The notes under the pieces are model-generated. The model was not told where the DNA came from. It was given only the letters and a program-made list of their open reading frames with translations, and did not search any database. The translations under genes and the position numbers were made by a program. 38,965 nucleotides of DNA from an uncultured Methanomassiliicoccaceae archaeon (lineage in GTDB: Archaea; Thermoplasmatota; Thermoplasmata; Methanomassiliicoccales; Methanomethylophilaceae): contig CAJJJM010000016.1 in NCBI GenBank assembly GCA_905187815.1, positions 1 through 38,965 of the forward strand, read 5' to 3'. Positions 1 through 8,724 of the stretch are shown here, piece after piece; position 1 is the stretch's first letter, and each line of letters opens with the position of its first letter.

Positions 1-3000
1 CCAGGGCCACCACCCCCACCGCCGCGACCATGGCCGCGCGGTTCAGGCTGCCCGTTCCGTCACCGTCCGACGGCTGGGCGGTCCCGTCGTCCCGGCCGTC
101 ATCGCCGTCATCAGGTTCCGTGGGTTCAGTCGGATCGGAGGGTTCGGTCGGCTCGTCGTCTCCGTCGGTCCCGGGGTCTACCGGATCGTCGTCATCGCCG
201 CCGGCGTGTCCCCCGCCGGAGGACCCTCCCCCGGTCGCGCCGCCCCCCGTGCTGCCGCCCCCGGTCTGGATCCTCTCCCATACGGCGTAGAGGTCCATGT
301 CGCCCGTGGGGACGATGGAGGTGCCTGGAAGATGCATCACATTTCCGCCGTCGGTCTCCGCCCATCCGGAGAACCTGTGGGCGGATGTGTCCTCCCTGTC
401 CAGCACCGTGTGCTGGCTGCCCTCCTCCACCTTGATGGCCTCTACGTCACTCCCGTCGTGGTAGGTGACGGTGTGGAACGCTCTGTCGGCCCAGACGGCC
501 GTCAGCACCGTGTCACCGGTCACCGACAGCGCGTCGCCCGAGCGGTACTCGGAGGCTCCGTCGGTCCAGTGCAGGAACTTCCTCAGGGGGTCGAGCGGAT
601 CCTCGATCGTGATCCTGGCCTCCGCCCCCTCGGTCACCTCCATGGACCCATACGTCTTCCCGTCGACGACGAAGGTCACCTCGAACGCGAGGGCGTCCCT
701 CCACTGAGCCGTCAGCACGACGTCTTCCGTGACGGTGACGGAGTCGCCCTTGTGTAGCACGGTCCCGTCGGGTCTCATCCAACCCAGGAAGATCCTTCCT
801 TCGCTCACGGGGTCGTCATGTGCGATCGTCGTCTCCCCTTCCCTCACCGTCTCGGAGAACAGCGTCCTGTCGCCGTCCTTGTACAGGACGGTGAACTCGT
901 CCGGCGCCCTCCACTGGGCTGTGAGCGTGAGGTCTGAGGTCAGCGATAACGTGTCCCCGTTCCTGTACGGCCTGTCGTTCTGATCCACCCAGGCCACGAA
1001 CACCTTCCCATCGGAGACGGGGTCCTCCACCTCCACGGTGAACTCCACCCCCTCCAGGTGCTCCGTGATCTGTACGACGGTCTCCCCGTCCATGAAGGTC
1101 AGCGAGAACCTCCCGCGCTCGTGGAACACCGCCGTGAGCCTTGTATCCGCATCCTCCGTCAGCACGTCCCCGACCATGACCACGGTTCCGTCGTCGGTCG
1201 TCCAGTGGTCAAAAATGCGGGTGTCCGTGTCCGGGCATGTGCGCTCGACGGTGTACGGTCTGCCCTCGGTCTTCAGATCGGTGAAGGTCTCCCCCGACCC
1301 GTCCACGAACACGATCTCATAGGTGTCCAGGGGCCTCCACTCGGCCGTGAATGTCCTGTCCGTGTCGGATGTCACGGTGGATCCGATCGTGTATCCGACG
1401 CCTTCGGACCTCCAGCAGACGAACGCCGACCCATCCCTCGGTTCGGGGACCAGGCCGATGCTGTGTGGTACACCCTCAAGTCCCTTCTCGGTCCCGAGGA
1501 CGGTGGAGCCGTCCGAGTCCAGATACGTGAACGTGACCTCGATGCGGTCGCGGTACACCGGTTTCAACTCCAGGGGGCCGTCGATGTCGATGCCCTCTCC
1601 GGGCCCGTAGATCTTACCATCGGTGTCCTCCCATCCCACGAAGATCTGCGTCCCGCTGTCCTCCGGGGCAGGGATGACGAGCGGCACACCCTCGGTCTTG
1701 GTGTACTCGGTGGTCTGTCCGTCCGGCCACACGACGGTCACTGTGTACTCCTCCAGGGGCTCGAACCTTGCCGTGAGCTCCATGCTCCCGGAGACTGTGA
1801 CGGTGTCCCCCGGCTCGCGGACGCTCCCGTCGGAGTCCACCCATCCGGTGAACTTCTGCCCCTCGGGGGCCTCGGGCGCGTCCAGTACGGTGTGCTCCGT
1901 CCCCTCTACGACATCGACGACCTCGCGCTCCCCATCGGTGACGTACGTCACAGTGAGCGTCAGCGGCTCGCGGTAGCTGGCTGTCAATGTGATCTCGGTC
2001 GTGACCGTCACGGTCCCGCCCACCTGTATCCTTTCCCCGTCAGGGGTCGTCCATCCGTCGAAGATCATCCCGTCCCTGTTCCCCAGGGACAGCTCCACCG
2101 TGAACGGCAGCCCCTCCACGGCGAACTCACTTCCGACCACATCGTCCCCGTCCAGGAACGTTATGGGCACGGACTCCCTGTTCCTCCATTCGGCGGTCAT
2201 GGTCGTGTCCGATGTCAGGACCAGGGTGTCGCCGGGCATGTAGGTGCCGCCGTCCCCGCCCTTCCAGCTCTTGAATATCGCCGTCTCCGTCTCGGGGACC
2301 GGGGCGTCGAGGACCACCTCCCTGCCGTCGTATCCCGTGATCTCGAAGTGCGTCTCGCCGTCGACCAGGAATGTCACCTTGTACTGTGCCCTGGTCTCGA
2401 ACACCGGCTTCAGAATGACATCTCCTGTCATGGTGAAGACGTGGTCAGCGCCGAGGACGGTGGTCCCGTCCAGGGACCATCCGACGAACCTCTGCTCCAC
2501 GGAGCCGTCGGTCGTCAAGGAGGTGTCGATATTGACCCTCTGGTTGTACCCGTGCTCGGTCCTGCCGATCTCCGTTCCCGATGCGTCCGTGTAGACGACG
2601 CTGTACAGCACCGACGGCACCCACAGGCTCTTCGCGGTGTGGGCGGTGTAGTCGGTGATCGGGTCCCCTGCGGAGTACCTAGTCTCCCCGACCACCCATC
2701 CGTCGAACGCGTATCCCGTCACGTCGCCCGGGTCCGGATAGGTCCCGCGGTAGGTGTAAGTGAATCTCGTGTCGAGGCCGGAGGTGTCGCTCAATCCCGA
2801 AATGCCGGAGTGGTCCAGCGTCAGGACGACGTCGCTGAACACCGGGACCACATCCACGTGTCCGGAGTGCGTCCTCAGCATGTCCCCGTCAACGGTGCCT
2901 CCCTCGATCTCCGCACCGTCCACGGTCCAGTGGAGCAGCCTCATGTCCCCCAGGGTCAAGTCCGGGAGCTCGTAGCTCGTGGTGCCCTCCGGGAGGACGA

Positions 3001-3889
3001 CCCTGGTCTCCTCGAGGCCGATGTCGTCGGGGAACGAGATCACCGCGTTGCTCCGGTTCAGGATGTAGTCCACGCCCTCCTCCGGCGTGAACATCCCGTG
3101 GAACTCCACCCCGGTGGGGTCCGCGTACTCTATCGTGACCGGGTTCCCGTCCAGGTCCTCCACCGAGAAGTACTTCATGTACCAGACGACGACGGTCACC
3201 CTCCCGTCGATGCATCTGATGGCCTCGTACCAGTCCATGTCGCCGTCGAAGTAGATGCGGTCAACCCCGTCGACCGTTGCCTCCTGTCCGGTCCTGACCA
3301 CCTGGAGGGTCAGCTCGCTCCCGGTGAACGCATCGGGGTCGATGCTCCTCATGTTCCTCAGGTCCAGGATCTCGAGGCCGGAGCCGGCGAAGACCTGGGG
3401 GCCCAGGGATGTGACGGAGGTCTCCTCGATCTGGAACCTCTTCAGGTCGTATGTGTCCCTGAACGCACCGTCGGCGAGGGTGGTCAGGCTGCCGCTGAAC
3501 CAGCAGCTGTCCAGGCCGGAGTCCCTGAACGCGTCCGTCTGGACCGTGGTCACGGAGTTGGCGTAGATGTAGGACAGCGAGGGGGTGTCGGCGAAGGCCT
3601 CCCGCCCTATGGTCCGTATCCTGTCGTCCAGATGCACGTCGGTGATCTTCGTGCAGCCGCGGAACGCGTTCGCCGCTATCGCCGTATTGCCGTTGACGCC
3701 CATCACGAAGATGCGCGTGTGGGAGCCCAGCGACGAGTCAGTGTATCTCTTGGAGGCGTCCACCACCAGGTACTCCAGCGACCCGATCACCGTCGTGTCT
3801 CCGACGTCTACCGCGTCGGTCTCCTGGGGCTCCGCCACATAGGCGAACGCCACCGCCAGCATCACCAGCGCGAGGCATGTCGCCATCAT
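1..3889 (-). CDS. Giant secreted B-repeat (Listeria-Bacteroides repeat type) surface protein, partial
   Basis: Open minus-strand frame from the ATG at 3889 to the window edge, about 1296 residues visible; the C-terminal end lies outside. The N-terminus is a hydrophobic signal sequence (MMATCLALVMLAVAFAYV). It is followed by a BspA-like LRR_5 region (roughly residues 60-190, units such as AFRGCTKITDVHL and AFADTPSLSYIYA). After a linker come about 11 units of roughly 71 residues, each ending in a pattern like LTAQWR or MTAEWR, seen at about 210-base spacing between 2610 and 270. These match InlB B-repeat/Listeria-Bacteroides repeats. The chain then runs into a Gly-rich and Asp/Pro/Thr-rich linker and the beginning of a hydrophobic helix (RAAMVAAVGVVAL), so the gene probably ends shortly beyond the edge. 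Such proteins are thought to be adhesins in gut Methanomassiliicoccales; that role is inferred. An in-frame TAG upstream supports the start. Confidence 0.85.
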   Translation of the reverse strand, partial: MMATCLALVMLAVAFAYVAEPQETDAVDVGDTTVIGSLEYLVVDASKRYTDSSLGSHTRIFVMGVNGNTAIAANAFRGCTKITDVHLDDRIRTIGREAFADTPSLSYIYANSVTTVQTDAFRDSGLDSCWFSGSLTTLADGAFRDTYDLKRFQIEETSVTSLGPQVFAGSGLEILDLRNMRSIDPDAFTGSELTLQVVRTGQEATVDGVDRIYFDGDMDWYEAIRCIDGRVTVVVWYMKYFSVEDLDGNPVTIEYADPTGVEFHGMFTPEEGVDYILNRSNAVISFPDDIGLEETRVVLPEGTTSYELPDLTLGDMRLLHWTVDGAEIEGGTVDGDMLRTHSGHVDVVPVFSDVVLTLDHSGISGLSDTSGLDTRFTYTYRGTYPDPGDVTGYAFDGWVVGETRYSAGDPITDYTAHTAKSLWVPSVLYSVVYTDASGTEIGRTEHGYNQRVNIDTSLTTDGSVEQRFVGWSLDGTTVLGADHVFTMTGDVILKPVFETRAQYKVTFLVDGETHFEITGYDGREVVLDAPVPETETAIFKSWKGGDGGTYMPGDTLVLTSDTTMTAEWRNRESVPITFLDGDDVVGSEFAVEGLPFTVELSLGNRDGMIFDGWTTPDGERIQVGGTVTVTTEITLTASYREPLTLTVTYVTDGEREVVDVVEGTEHTVLDAPEAPEGQKFTGWVDSDGSVREPGDTVTVSGSMELTARFEPLEEYTVTVVWPDGQTTEYTKTEGVPLVIPAPEDSGTQIFVGWEDTDGKIYGPGEGIDIDGPLELKPVYRDRIEVTFTYLDSDGSTVLGTEKGLEGVPHSIGLVPEPRDGSAFVCWRSEGVGYTIGSTVTSDTDRTFTAEWRPLDTYEIVFVDGSGETFTDLKTEGRPYTVERTCPDTDTRIFDHWTTDDGTVVMVGDVLTEDADTRLTAVFHERGRFSLTFMDGETVVQITEHLEGVEFTVEVEDPVSDGKVFVAWVDQNDRPYRNGDTLSLTSDLTLTAQWRAPDEFTVLYKDGDRTLFSETVREGETTIAHDDPVSEGRIFLGWMRPDGTVLHKGDSVTVTEDVVLTAQWRDALAFEVTFVVDGKTYGSMEVTEGAEARITIEDPLDPLRKFLHWTDGASEYRSGDALSVTGDTVLTAVWADRAFHTVTYHDGSDVEAIKVEEGSQHTVLDREDTSAHRFSGWAETDGGNVMHLPGTSIVPTGDMDLYAVWERIQTGGGSTGGGATGGGSSGGGHAGGDDDDPVDPGTDGDDEPTEPSDPTEPTEPDDGDDGRDDGTAQPSDGDGTGSLNRAAMVAAVGVVAL

Positions 3890-3916
3890 TGCTTTGTTCG
3901 TTGTATCACCCGCTGC

Positions 3917-3931
3917 GACCGCCTAGCGGTC
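3917..3931 (-). promoter_or_regulatory. Inverted repeat in the leader of the B-repeat gene
   Basis: GACCGC-CTA-GCGGTC is a perfect 6-bp inverted repeat with a 3-base centre. It lies between a TATA-like GTAAAATAC (minus strand, about 3957-3966) and the ATG at 3889. It could be an operator or an mRNA hairpin; which one is not decided by the sequence. Confidence 0.4.
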
Positions 3932-4068
3932 TGCGGGAGTCGATTCCGCCCCGTGGTATTTTACCGGCGGGCAGTTGCATAAGGTCGCTCCACCTTAGTC
4001 CGTTCCAAGCTCTTTATTCGACATATGCTCGAGTCGCGGGCCGACGCTTCGACGAATGACGCACATTA

Positions 4069-4076
4069 TTATATAC
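4069..4076 (+). promoter_or_regulatory. TATA box of the winged-helix gene at 4104
   Basis: TTATATAC lies about 28 bases before the ATG at 4104. This is the spacing expected for an archaeal promoter making a leaderless or nearly leaderless transcript. Confidence 0.6.
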
Positions 4077-4103
4077 AGTAACCCATCTGGCACATCAGGA
4101 TGG

Positions 4104-4379
4104 ATGCACATGAAGATCAAGCTGTTCGGACGCGGGAACCGTGAGGTCCGCCAACGTTCCGACCGCCCCCGGTACGTCTCCTCGATCCAGAGGGACGTGC
4201 AGAAGTACGAGGGTTGGAGGGACGTGGATGTAGATGCGGGCTATCGCGCCTCCAAGTCCGTCCACACCATCGTCACCCTTGGTTACCTGGAGTACCACGA
4301 AGGGACGCTGGTCCTGACCGACAAGGGCAGGATGCTCATGCAGAACGTCGCCCCGGTCCAGGCAGTTCCGACGGACTGA
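4104..4379 (+). CDS. Small winged-helix-like protein
   Basis: About 91 residues, starting MHMKIKLFGRG. An ATG further upstream at 4056 is in frame but lies before the TATA box at 4069, so 4104 (or 4110) is preferred. The C-terminal half (GYRASKSVHTIVTLGYLEY, then GTLVLTDKGRMLMQ) reads like a recognition helix plus wing ending in LTDKGR, as in many small archaeal winged-helix regulators. It is similar in layout to the two 93-residue winged-helix proteins at 23855 and 28386, both of which accompany surface proteins. Here the gene is divergent from the giant B-repeat protein gene, so it may regulate it; that is inference. No cofactor-binding motif is visible. Confidence 0.7.
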   Translation: MHMKIKLFGRGNREVRQRSDRPRYVSSIQRDVQKYEGWRDVDVDAGYRASKSVHTIVTLGYLEYHEGTLVLTDKGRMLMQNVAPVQAVPTD

Positions 4380-4409
4380 GGCGGATGGAAGGGTTTTAAG
4401 TGGTTTGCA

Positions 4410-4429
4410 GCGGGAGCTATGGCTCCCGC
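4410..4429. terminator. Hairpin between convergent genes
   Basis: GCGGGAGC-TATG-GCTCCCGC is a perfect 8-bp stem with a 4-base loop in the 58 bases between the winged-helix gene and the convergent ubiD-type gene. It probably serves as a bidirectional terminator. Confidence 0.6.
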
Positions 4430-4437
4430 CATGCGGC

Positions 4438-5703
4438 TCATTCGAGCGTGGCCTTCTTGTAGAGCGACATGTCGGCGCCCAGCGGGATGGTGGCGTCGAA
4501 GCCGACCTTCCAGGTGGTCTTGCCGTGGGAGCTGGGGTCCAGCGAGGATCCGGCGGCGCCGGGGATCTTCAGGATCCTGTCGGCCTGCATCCTGGTGGCC
4601 ACGGCCCACTCGACCTCCTTGTCGTCGAAGATGTCGATGTCGTCGTCCACGATGATGACCTGCTTCATGGACGGGTGCCCGGTGAACGCCGCCATGATGG
4701 CGTTGACGCCGTCGCCCTCCTTGTTCTTGGCGATGGAGACCACTCCGTTCAGCCAGCAGCATCCGCCCTCCGTGAGCCTCACGTTCTTCACGCGGGGGAC
4801 GGCCTGCCTGACGGTCTTGAGGATCATGGGCTCCCTGGGGAGGCCCATGAGCATGTAGTGCTCCCATCCCCCGGGGAGGAGCACGTGGAACATGGGGTCC
4901 TTCCTGGTCCAGATCCTGTCGATCTCGATGACCGGCTGCTGCCTCTCGAAGTCGTACGTTCCGGTGATGTCCACGAACGGCCCCTCCTTGGTCTCCTCCA
5001 GGGTGATCCTGCCCTCCAGGACGTAGTCCGTGTCCGCAGGGATCAGGAGGCCGTTGTCGGTGCGCCCGACCCTGAGGGGTGTGCCGTGGCCCTTCCTAAA
5101 CATGGAGGATGCGACCTCCAGCTCGTCGGCGCCGAAGTCCATGGACGTGGCGGCCGCTAGGAGGACCTCCGCCCTGGCGCCCACGCATATGGCGATCCTG
5201 AGCTCCTCGTTGTTCTTTTTCGCCATGTTGAAGATGGTGAAGAGGTGCCTGGGAACGAGTCTGACCGCGATGTGGTTGCGGTCCATGATCATCATCCTGT
5301 GGAAGGAGACGTTCTTCATGCCGTTGTAGTCCGTCACGATGACGCCGGATGTGATGTAGCGTCCGCCGTCCTCCGGGAAGTACTTGGGGATCGGCAGCTT
5401 CATGAGGTCCAGCTCCGCGGAGACCTCCCTGAACTCCGGGCTGTCCACGACCTCGCAGGGCTCCGGGTTCGTGATCGCGTGCAGGAGATGCTCCACGATA
5501 CCGTCCCTAGGGACGTTGAGCGCGGCGGCGATCTTCTCCCTCGTCGAGAACAGGTTGCCGACGGCCTTCCCGCTGTTGAGGTCCTCGAACACCACCGTTT
5601 TGGACTGGTCCTCCATGAGCTTCCTCGTGACGTCGCGGGTGTCGGGGTCGATGGGGCCCTGGACGGTGACGACGTCGCCGGAGATGGATTCCTTGACTGA
5701 CAT
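4438..5703 (-). CDS. UbiD-family decarboxylase (likely archaeal mevalonate-pathway type)
   Basis: 421 residues from the ATG at 5703 (an in-frame GTG lies at 5709). The fold signature of UbiD-type prenylated-FMN decarboxylases is visible: NVSFHRMMIMD (around residues 131-141) for the metal/prFMN site, and EGPFVDITGTYD (around 240-251) with the Glu and Asp that form the acid part of the catalytic triad. The length of about 420 fits the archaeal branch that includes trans-anhydromevalonate 5-phosphate decarboxylase, which makes isopentenyl phosphate for membrane lipids in most archaea. That specific role is inferred from the family and from archaeal biology, not from neighbours. The enzyme would need a UbiX-type flavin prenyltransferase encoded elsewhere. 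The gene is monocistronic here and is followed by a strong hairpin. Confidence 0.88.
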   Translation of the reverse strand: MSVKESISGDVVTVQGPIDPDTRDVTRKLMEDQSKTVVFEDLNSGKAVGNLFSTREKIAAALNVPRDGIVEHLLHAITNPEPCEVVDSPEFREVSAELDLMKLPIPKYFPEDGGRYITSGVIVTDYNGMKNVSFHRMMIMDRNHIAVRLVPRHLFTIFNMAKKNNEELRIAICVGARAEVLLAAATSMDFGADELEVASSMFRKGHGTPLRVGRTDNGLLIPADTDYVLEGRITLEETKEGPFVDITGTYDFERQQPVIEIDRIWTRKDPMFHVLLPGGWEHYMLMGLPREPMILKTVRQAVPRVKNVRLTEGGCCWLNGVVSIAKNKEGDGVNAIMAAFTGHPSMKQVIIVDDDIDIFDDKEVEWAVATRMQADRILKIPGAAGSSLDPSSHGKTTWKVGFDATIPLGADMSLYKKATLE

Positions 5704-5709
5704 GAGCAC

Positions 5710-6070
5710 CCGTATGTGGTGGCCCCGTTTCTAATTTCTTGTCGTCACAGAACTGTGTTTACTCTATACAGGGCCTGTTCATTTACTCAATCGTTCAAAA
5801 ACCAGAATGTCCAGGGGTCTTTTCTAATAAAGAAACGATGTGGAAACGTCTCTGACCGGCTGCGCAAACTGCCTGTCGAGGGGTCGGGGCGGGCGGCCAA
5901 ACAGGGAGGCAGCTATGGGAAGGGACGCATTGCAGGGTAAAGAGATCGGATTGTCGACAACAATGCATGGCGCATTTGAGGAGTTCCTCGACGGCTCCGA
6001 GATCGTTCTCGAGGCCTGTTCTATCGAAAGTAACGGATTGAGAAGTAATCTGAATATGGACTCGACCCTG
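5710..6070. other. Intergenic stretch without a convincing gene
   Basis: About 360 bases between the UbiD-type gene and mntA. Composition is more AT-rich than the flanks. A 79-codon open frame at 5840-6079 runs through the mntA promoter and has no recognisable domain. I see no tRNA and no strong hairpin. Confidence 0.4.
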
Positions 6071-6078
6071 TTTATATA
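6071..6078 (+). promoter_or_regulatory. TATA box of mntA
   Basis: TTTATATA lies 23-30 bases before the mntA ATG at 6101, consistent with a leaderless transcript. Confidence 0.65.
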
Positions 6079-6100
6079 GCGCAAACGCAATCCCATACCC

Positions 6101-6406
6101 ATGGGCGAGGTGAAGGAGTACACGTTCGAGGAGCTCTGTCAGATAGTCGGGGCCATCGCCGCTGAGTACGGGATCCTCAAGGTGTATCTCTTCGGATCCA
6201 GGGCCCGCGGCGATAACCGTCCTGACAGCGACTACGACTTCTGTATCGTTGCACCTGAGGGCATGGGCCTGTTCAAGATGGGCGGATTCTATGGCAAACT
6301 GGAGGAAGCCCTCGGCACGGAGATCGATATCGTCAGCGAGAGGGCAATGAGGGATGACTTCAGCAGGGAGGTCCTCAGAGACAGGAGGTTGCTCTATGAG
6401 GCGTGA
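6101..6406 (+). CDS. mntA: MntA-type nucleotidyltransferase antitoxin
   Basis: 101 residues. GSRARGDNRPDSDYD (about residues 37-51) matches exactly the GSX10DXD motif of minimal nucleotidyltransferases. In the established HepT/MntA toxin-antitoxin systems this enzyme AMPylates a tyrosine of the HEPN toxin and so neutralises it. The gene overlaps the following HEPN gene by 11 bases (ATG at 6396, stop at 6404-6406), the usual order and coupling for this pair. The protein looks intact: the third carboxylate is probably the Asp in GTEIDIVS. Because the neighbouring toxin frame is broken, this antitoxin may be an orphan. Genes of this type are often mobile. Confidence 0.88.
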   Translation: MGEVKEYTFEELCQIVGAIAAEYGILKVYLFGSRARGDNRPDSDYDFCIVAPEGMGLFKMGGFYGKLEEALGTEIDIVSERAMRDDFSREVLRDRRLLYEA

Positions 6407-6773
6407 TATCAAGAGTTTGAATCTCATCATAAAGTATTGCGACGATGTGGCATCCGACATTGTACGCTTCGGTGACGATATCGAAGATCTGATCGGCGAT
6501 TAATCGTATCAGAGGTCCACCGCTAAGTCCATCGAGCTCATAGGTGAGAGGGCCAAGAGGCTCTCCGATGATATCACGTCCCGTTTTAAGGATGTAAACT
6601 GGCATGATATCTGCAAGATGCGCGATTTCATGGCGCACCAGTACGAGGAGGTCGATCTGGAGTTCCAGTGGTCCACCATGAAGGAAGATCTCCCGTTCCT
6701 GAAGCAGTATTGCGAAAAGATTGTGGCGATTCTTGAATCGGAATTCGATGAAGAGACTAATAATCGTCGATGA
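6396..6773 (+). pseudogene. hepT: HepT-type HEPN toxin interrupted by an in-frame TAA
   Basis: Reading from ATG 6396 gives 35 codons (ending FGDDIEDLIGD), then TAA at 6501-6503, then 89 more sense codons in the same frame up to TGA at 6771-6773. The part after the stop contains RDFMAHQY, an exact RX4HXY motif of HEPN ribonucleases, preceded by a typical STAKSIELIGERAKRLSDD segment. Without the stop it would be a normal-sized HepT of about 125 residues. A single-base change (for example from TAT or TAC tyrosine) explains the defect, since no frameshift is needed. The truncated 35-residue product lacks the catalytic motif, so the toxin should be inactive unless the stop is read through. Confidence 0.85.
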
Positions 6774-6990
6774 CGATTGATAATTCCTCGGACCCGGCTT
6801 CGAGTGTCAGTCTTTGGCTCCAAATTAGTACTCGTTGGTAACTCGAATGGCCTTCTATGCAAGGCTGTTCTCTATGAGTAGACCTAAATCAAGGGTGCAG
6901 ATAGTCAATAGGACATCTCAAACAAGTTCAAAATGAAACATCGTCTGTTGATTTCCTCGTTTAATGCTTTATGCACGCACACGCGAATGT
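6774..6990. other. Intergenic stretch before gltX
   Basis: About 215 bases with lower GC. It has only short open frames (for example 29 codons from 6847) without recognisable features. It probably carries upstream promoter DNA and relic sequence. Confidence 0.35.
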
Positions 6991-6998
6991 GTAAAATA
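6991..6998 (+). promoter_or_regulatory. TATA-like box of gltX
   Basis: GTAAAATA lies about 25 bases before the gltX ATG at 7019, fitting a leaderless archaeal promoter. Confidence 0.45.
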
Positions 6999-7018
6999 GG
7001 GGTTCGCGATGAACACTC

Positions 7019-8698
7019 ATGTCCGACCAGATCGAGGATACGATCAGGAAATTCGCTCTTCAGAACGCCGTCTTCTTCAAAGGCAAGGCCAACCCCAAGG
7101 CCGTCGTCGGGAAGATCCTCGGGGGATGCCCTGAGCTCAGGTCCAAGGCCGCCGAGATCACACCGCTGATCAACCAGATCGTGGAGGAGGTCAACGCCAT
7201 GGGTCTGGAGGCGCAGACGAAGGCCCTGAGCGAGATGGACTCCTCGATGCTGGTCAAGGAGAAGAAGGAGCGCCACTACGAGCTCCCGGAGCTCAAGAAC
7301 GTTGACGGAAGGGTCGTCATGCGCATCGCGCCCGGTCCGTCCGGCCCGCTGCACATCGGCCACACAAGGGTGTCCGTCCTTAACGACGAGTACGTCAAGA
7401 GGTACGGAGGGGACCTGGTCCTGAGGTTCGAGGACACGAACCCCGAGAAGATCGACCCCGAGGCCTACGACATGATCCCGGAGGACCTGGACTGGCTCGG
7501 CGTCAAGTGCAACAGGACGTACATCCAGTCGGACAGGTTCGAGATGTACTACGACTACACCAGGAAGCTCCTGGAGATGGGGAAGGCGTACGTGTGCACC
7601 TGCGATGCCGACCACTGGAGGGACCTGAAGGAGCACAGGCAGGCCTGCCCGTGCCACGACCTCCCCGTAGAGGAGCAGCTGGACAGGTACGACAGGTTCC
7701 TCGCCGGAGGGTACGAGGAGGGCAAGGCCGTCGTCGTCGTGAAGACGGACCTCAACCACCCCAACCCGGCAGTCAGGGACTTCGTCGCCCTCAGGCTCGT
7801 CTCCCATCCCCACCCCAGGACCGGCGACAGGTACGTCGCCTACCCGATGATGAACCTCTCCGTGGCGATCGACGACCACGAGATGGGCATGACCCACGTC
7901 ATCCGCGGGAAGGACCATCTGAACAACACACTCCGCCAGGAGTACATCTTCGACTACTTCGGATGGAAGAAGCCCGAGTACTACCACTACGGACTCGTCA
8001 ACATCCCAGACACCGTGCTGAAGACGTCCATCATCAAGGGCGAGATCAGGGATGGCACGTACTCCGGATGGGACGACGTCAGGACCGGTACAGTCCGCGC
8101 CATGGAGCGCAGGGGCATCAGGCCCGAGGCCATCCGCAGGTACTGGGTCGAGGCCGGGATGAAGGCCGTGGACATCCAGTTCTCCTGGGACAACCTGTAC
8201 GGCATGAACAGGGACATCATCGACGCCGAGAGCAACAGGTACTTCTTCGTCCGCGACCCGGTAAGGTACGACATCGACGGCATCGATGTGATCGAGGGAT
8301 CCGCACCCAAGCATCCCGACCACCCCGAGAGGGGCGACAGGATCTACAGGCTGGAGGACCCCAGGACCGTCTTCCTCGCGGGAGAGGACTCCAAGCTGTT
8401 CCAGGAGGCCAAGAGGATCAGGCTCAAGGACCTCTGCAACCTCGACTACGGCCTCCCGGCCAAGTACGCCGGCAACGACGTCTCGATACTGAAACAGGGC
8501 GTCCGCGCCGTCCAGTGGGTCGGAAGGGACTCGGAGGAGGCCACGCTCCTGATGCCCGACGGCGAGGTCTGGACCGGACTGGCCGAGAGGGCGCTCATGG
8601 ACGAGCCCGGCGAGATGGTCCAGCTGGAGAGGATCGGCTTCGCCAGGATCGAGAAGAGGGAGCCCGGAAAGGTCTCCATGGTGTTCGCGCACCGCTGA
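7019..8698 (+). CDS. gltX: Glutamyl-tRNA synthetase, archaeal type
   Basis: 559 residues. It charges tRNA(Glu), and in archaea also supplies Glu for general metabolism via Glu-tRNA. The HIGH motif is at about residues 112-115 in APGPSGPLHIGHTR, and the class Ib motif FEDTNPEKIDPEAYDMI follows. The KMSKS-equivalent loop is probably DTVLKTSIIKGEI. The N-terminal extension of about 95 residues before the Rossmann domain and the beta-barrel anticodon-binding C-terminus (ending EPGKVSMVFAHR) are typical of the archaeal/eukaryotic GluRS/GlnRS branch, as is the total length. The gene stands alone with its own promoter and a hairpin after the stop. Confidence 0.95.
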   Translation: MSDQIEDTIRKFALQNAVFFKGKANPKAVVGKILGGCPELRSKAAEITPLINQIVEEVNAMGLEAQTKALSEMDSSMLVKEKKERHYELPELKNVDGRVVMRIAPGPSGPLHIGHTRVSVLNDEYVKRYGGDLVLRFEDTNPEKIDPEAYDMIPEDLDWLGVKCNRTYIQSDRFEMYYDYTRKLLEMGKAYVCTCDADHWRDLKEHRQACPCHDLPVEEQLDRYDRFLAGGYEEGKAVVVVKTDLNHPNPAVRDFVALRLVSHPHPRTGDRYVAYPMMNLSVAIDDHEMGMTHVIRGKDHLNNTLRQEYIFDYFGWKKPEYYHYGLVNIPDTVLKTSIIKGEIRDGTYSGWDDVRTGTVRAMERRGIRPEAIRRYWVEAGMKAVDIQFSWDNLYGMNRDIIDAESNRYFFVRDPVRYDIDGIDVIEGSAPKHPDHPERGDRIYRLEDPRTVFLAGEDSKLFQEAKRIRLKDLCNLDYGLPAKYAGNDVSILKQGVRAVQWVGRDSEEATLLMPDGEVWTGLAERALMDEPGEMVQLERIGFARIEKREPGKVSMVFAHR

Positions 8699-8707
8699 AA
8701 CCATCAG

Positions 8708-8724
8708 ACGGGGGCCCTCCCCGT
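8708..8724. terminator. Hairpin after gltX
   Basis: ACGGGG-GCCCT-CCCCGT is a 6-bp stem with a 5-base loop, 10 bases after the gltX stop and overlapping the end of the converging relic gene. Confidence 0.5.

Noticed and set aside
1058..3982. Plus-strand open frame of 974 codons
   Set aside because: It is a shadow of the minus-strand B-repeat gene: the translation is Arg/Asp/Val-rich without domains, while the minus strand gives a signal sequence, LRR_5 units and regular B-repeats.
5840..6079. 79-codon frame, possibly a transposase relic
   Set aside because: A short stretch (EEFLDGSEIVLEAC) vaguely recalls IS110-type transposases, but there are no catalytic residues, terminal repeats or a credible start, and it runs into the mntA TATA box.
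6501..6503. Recoding of the hepT stop as pyrrolysine
   Set aside because: Pyrrolysine is inserted at UAG. This codon is TAA, so a nonsense mutation is the simpler reading.
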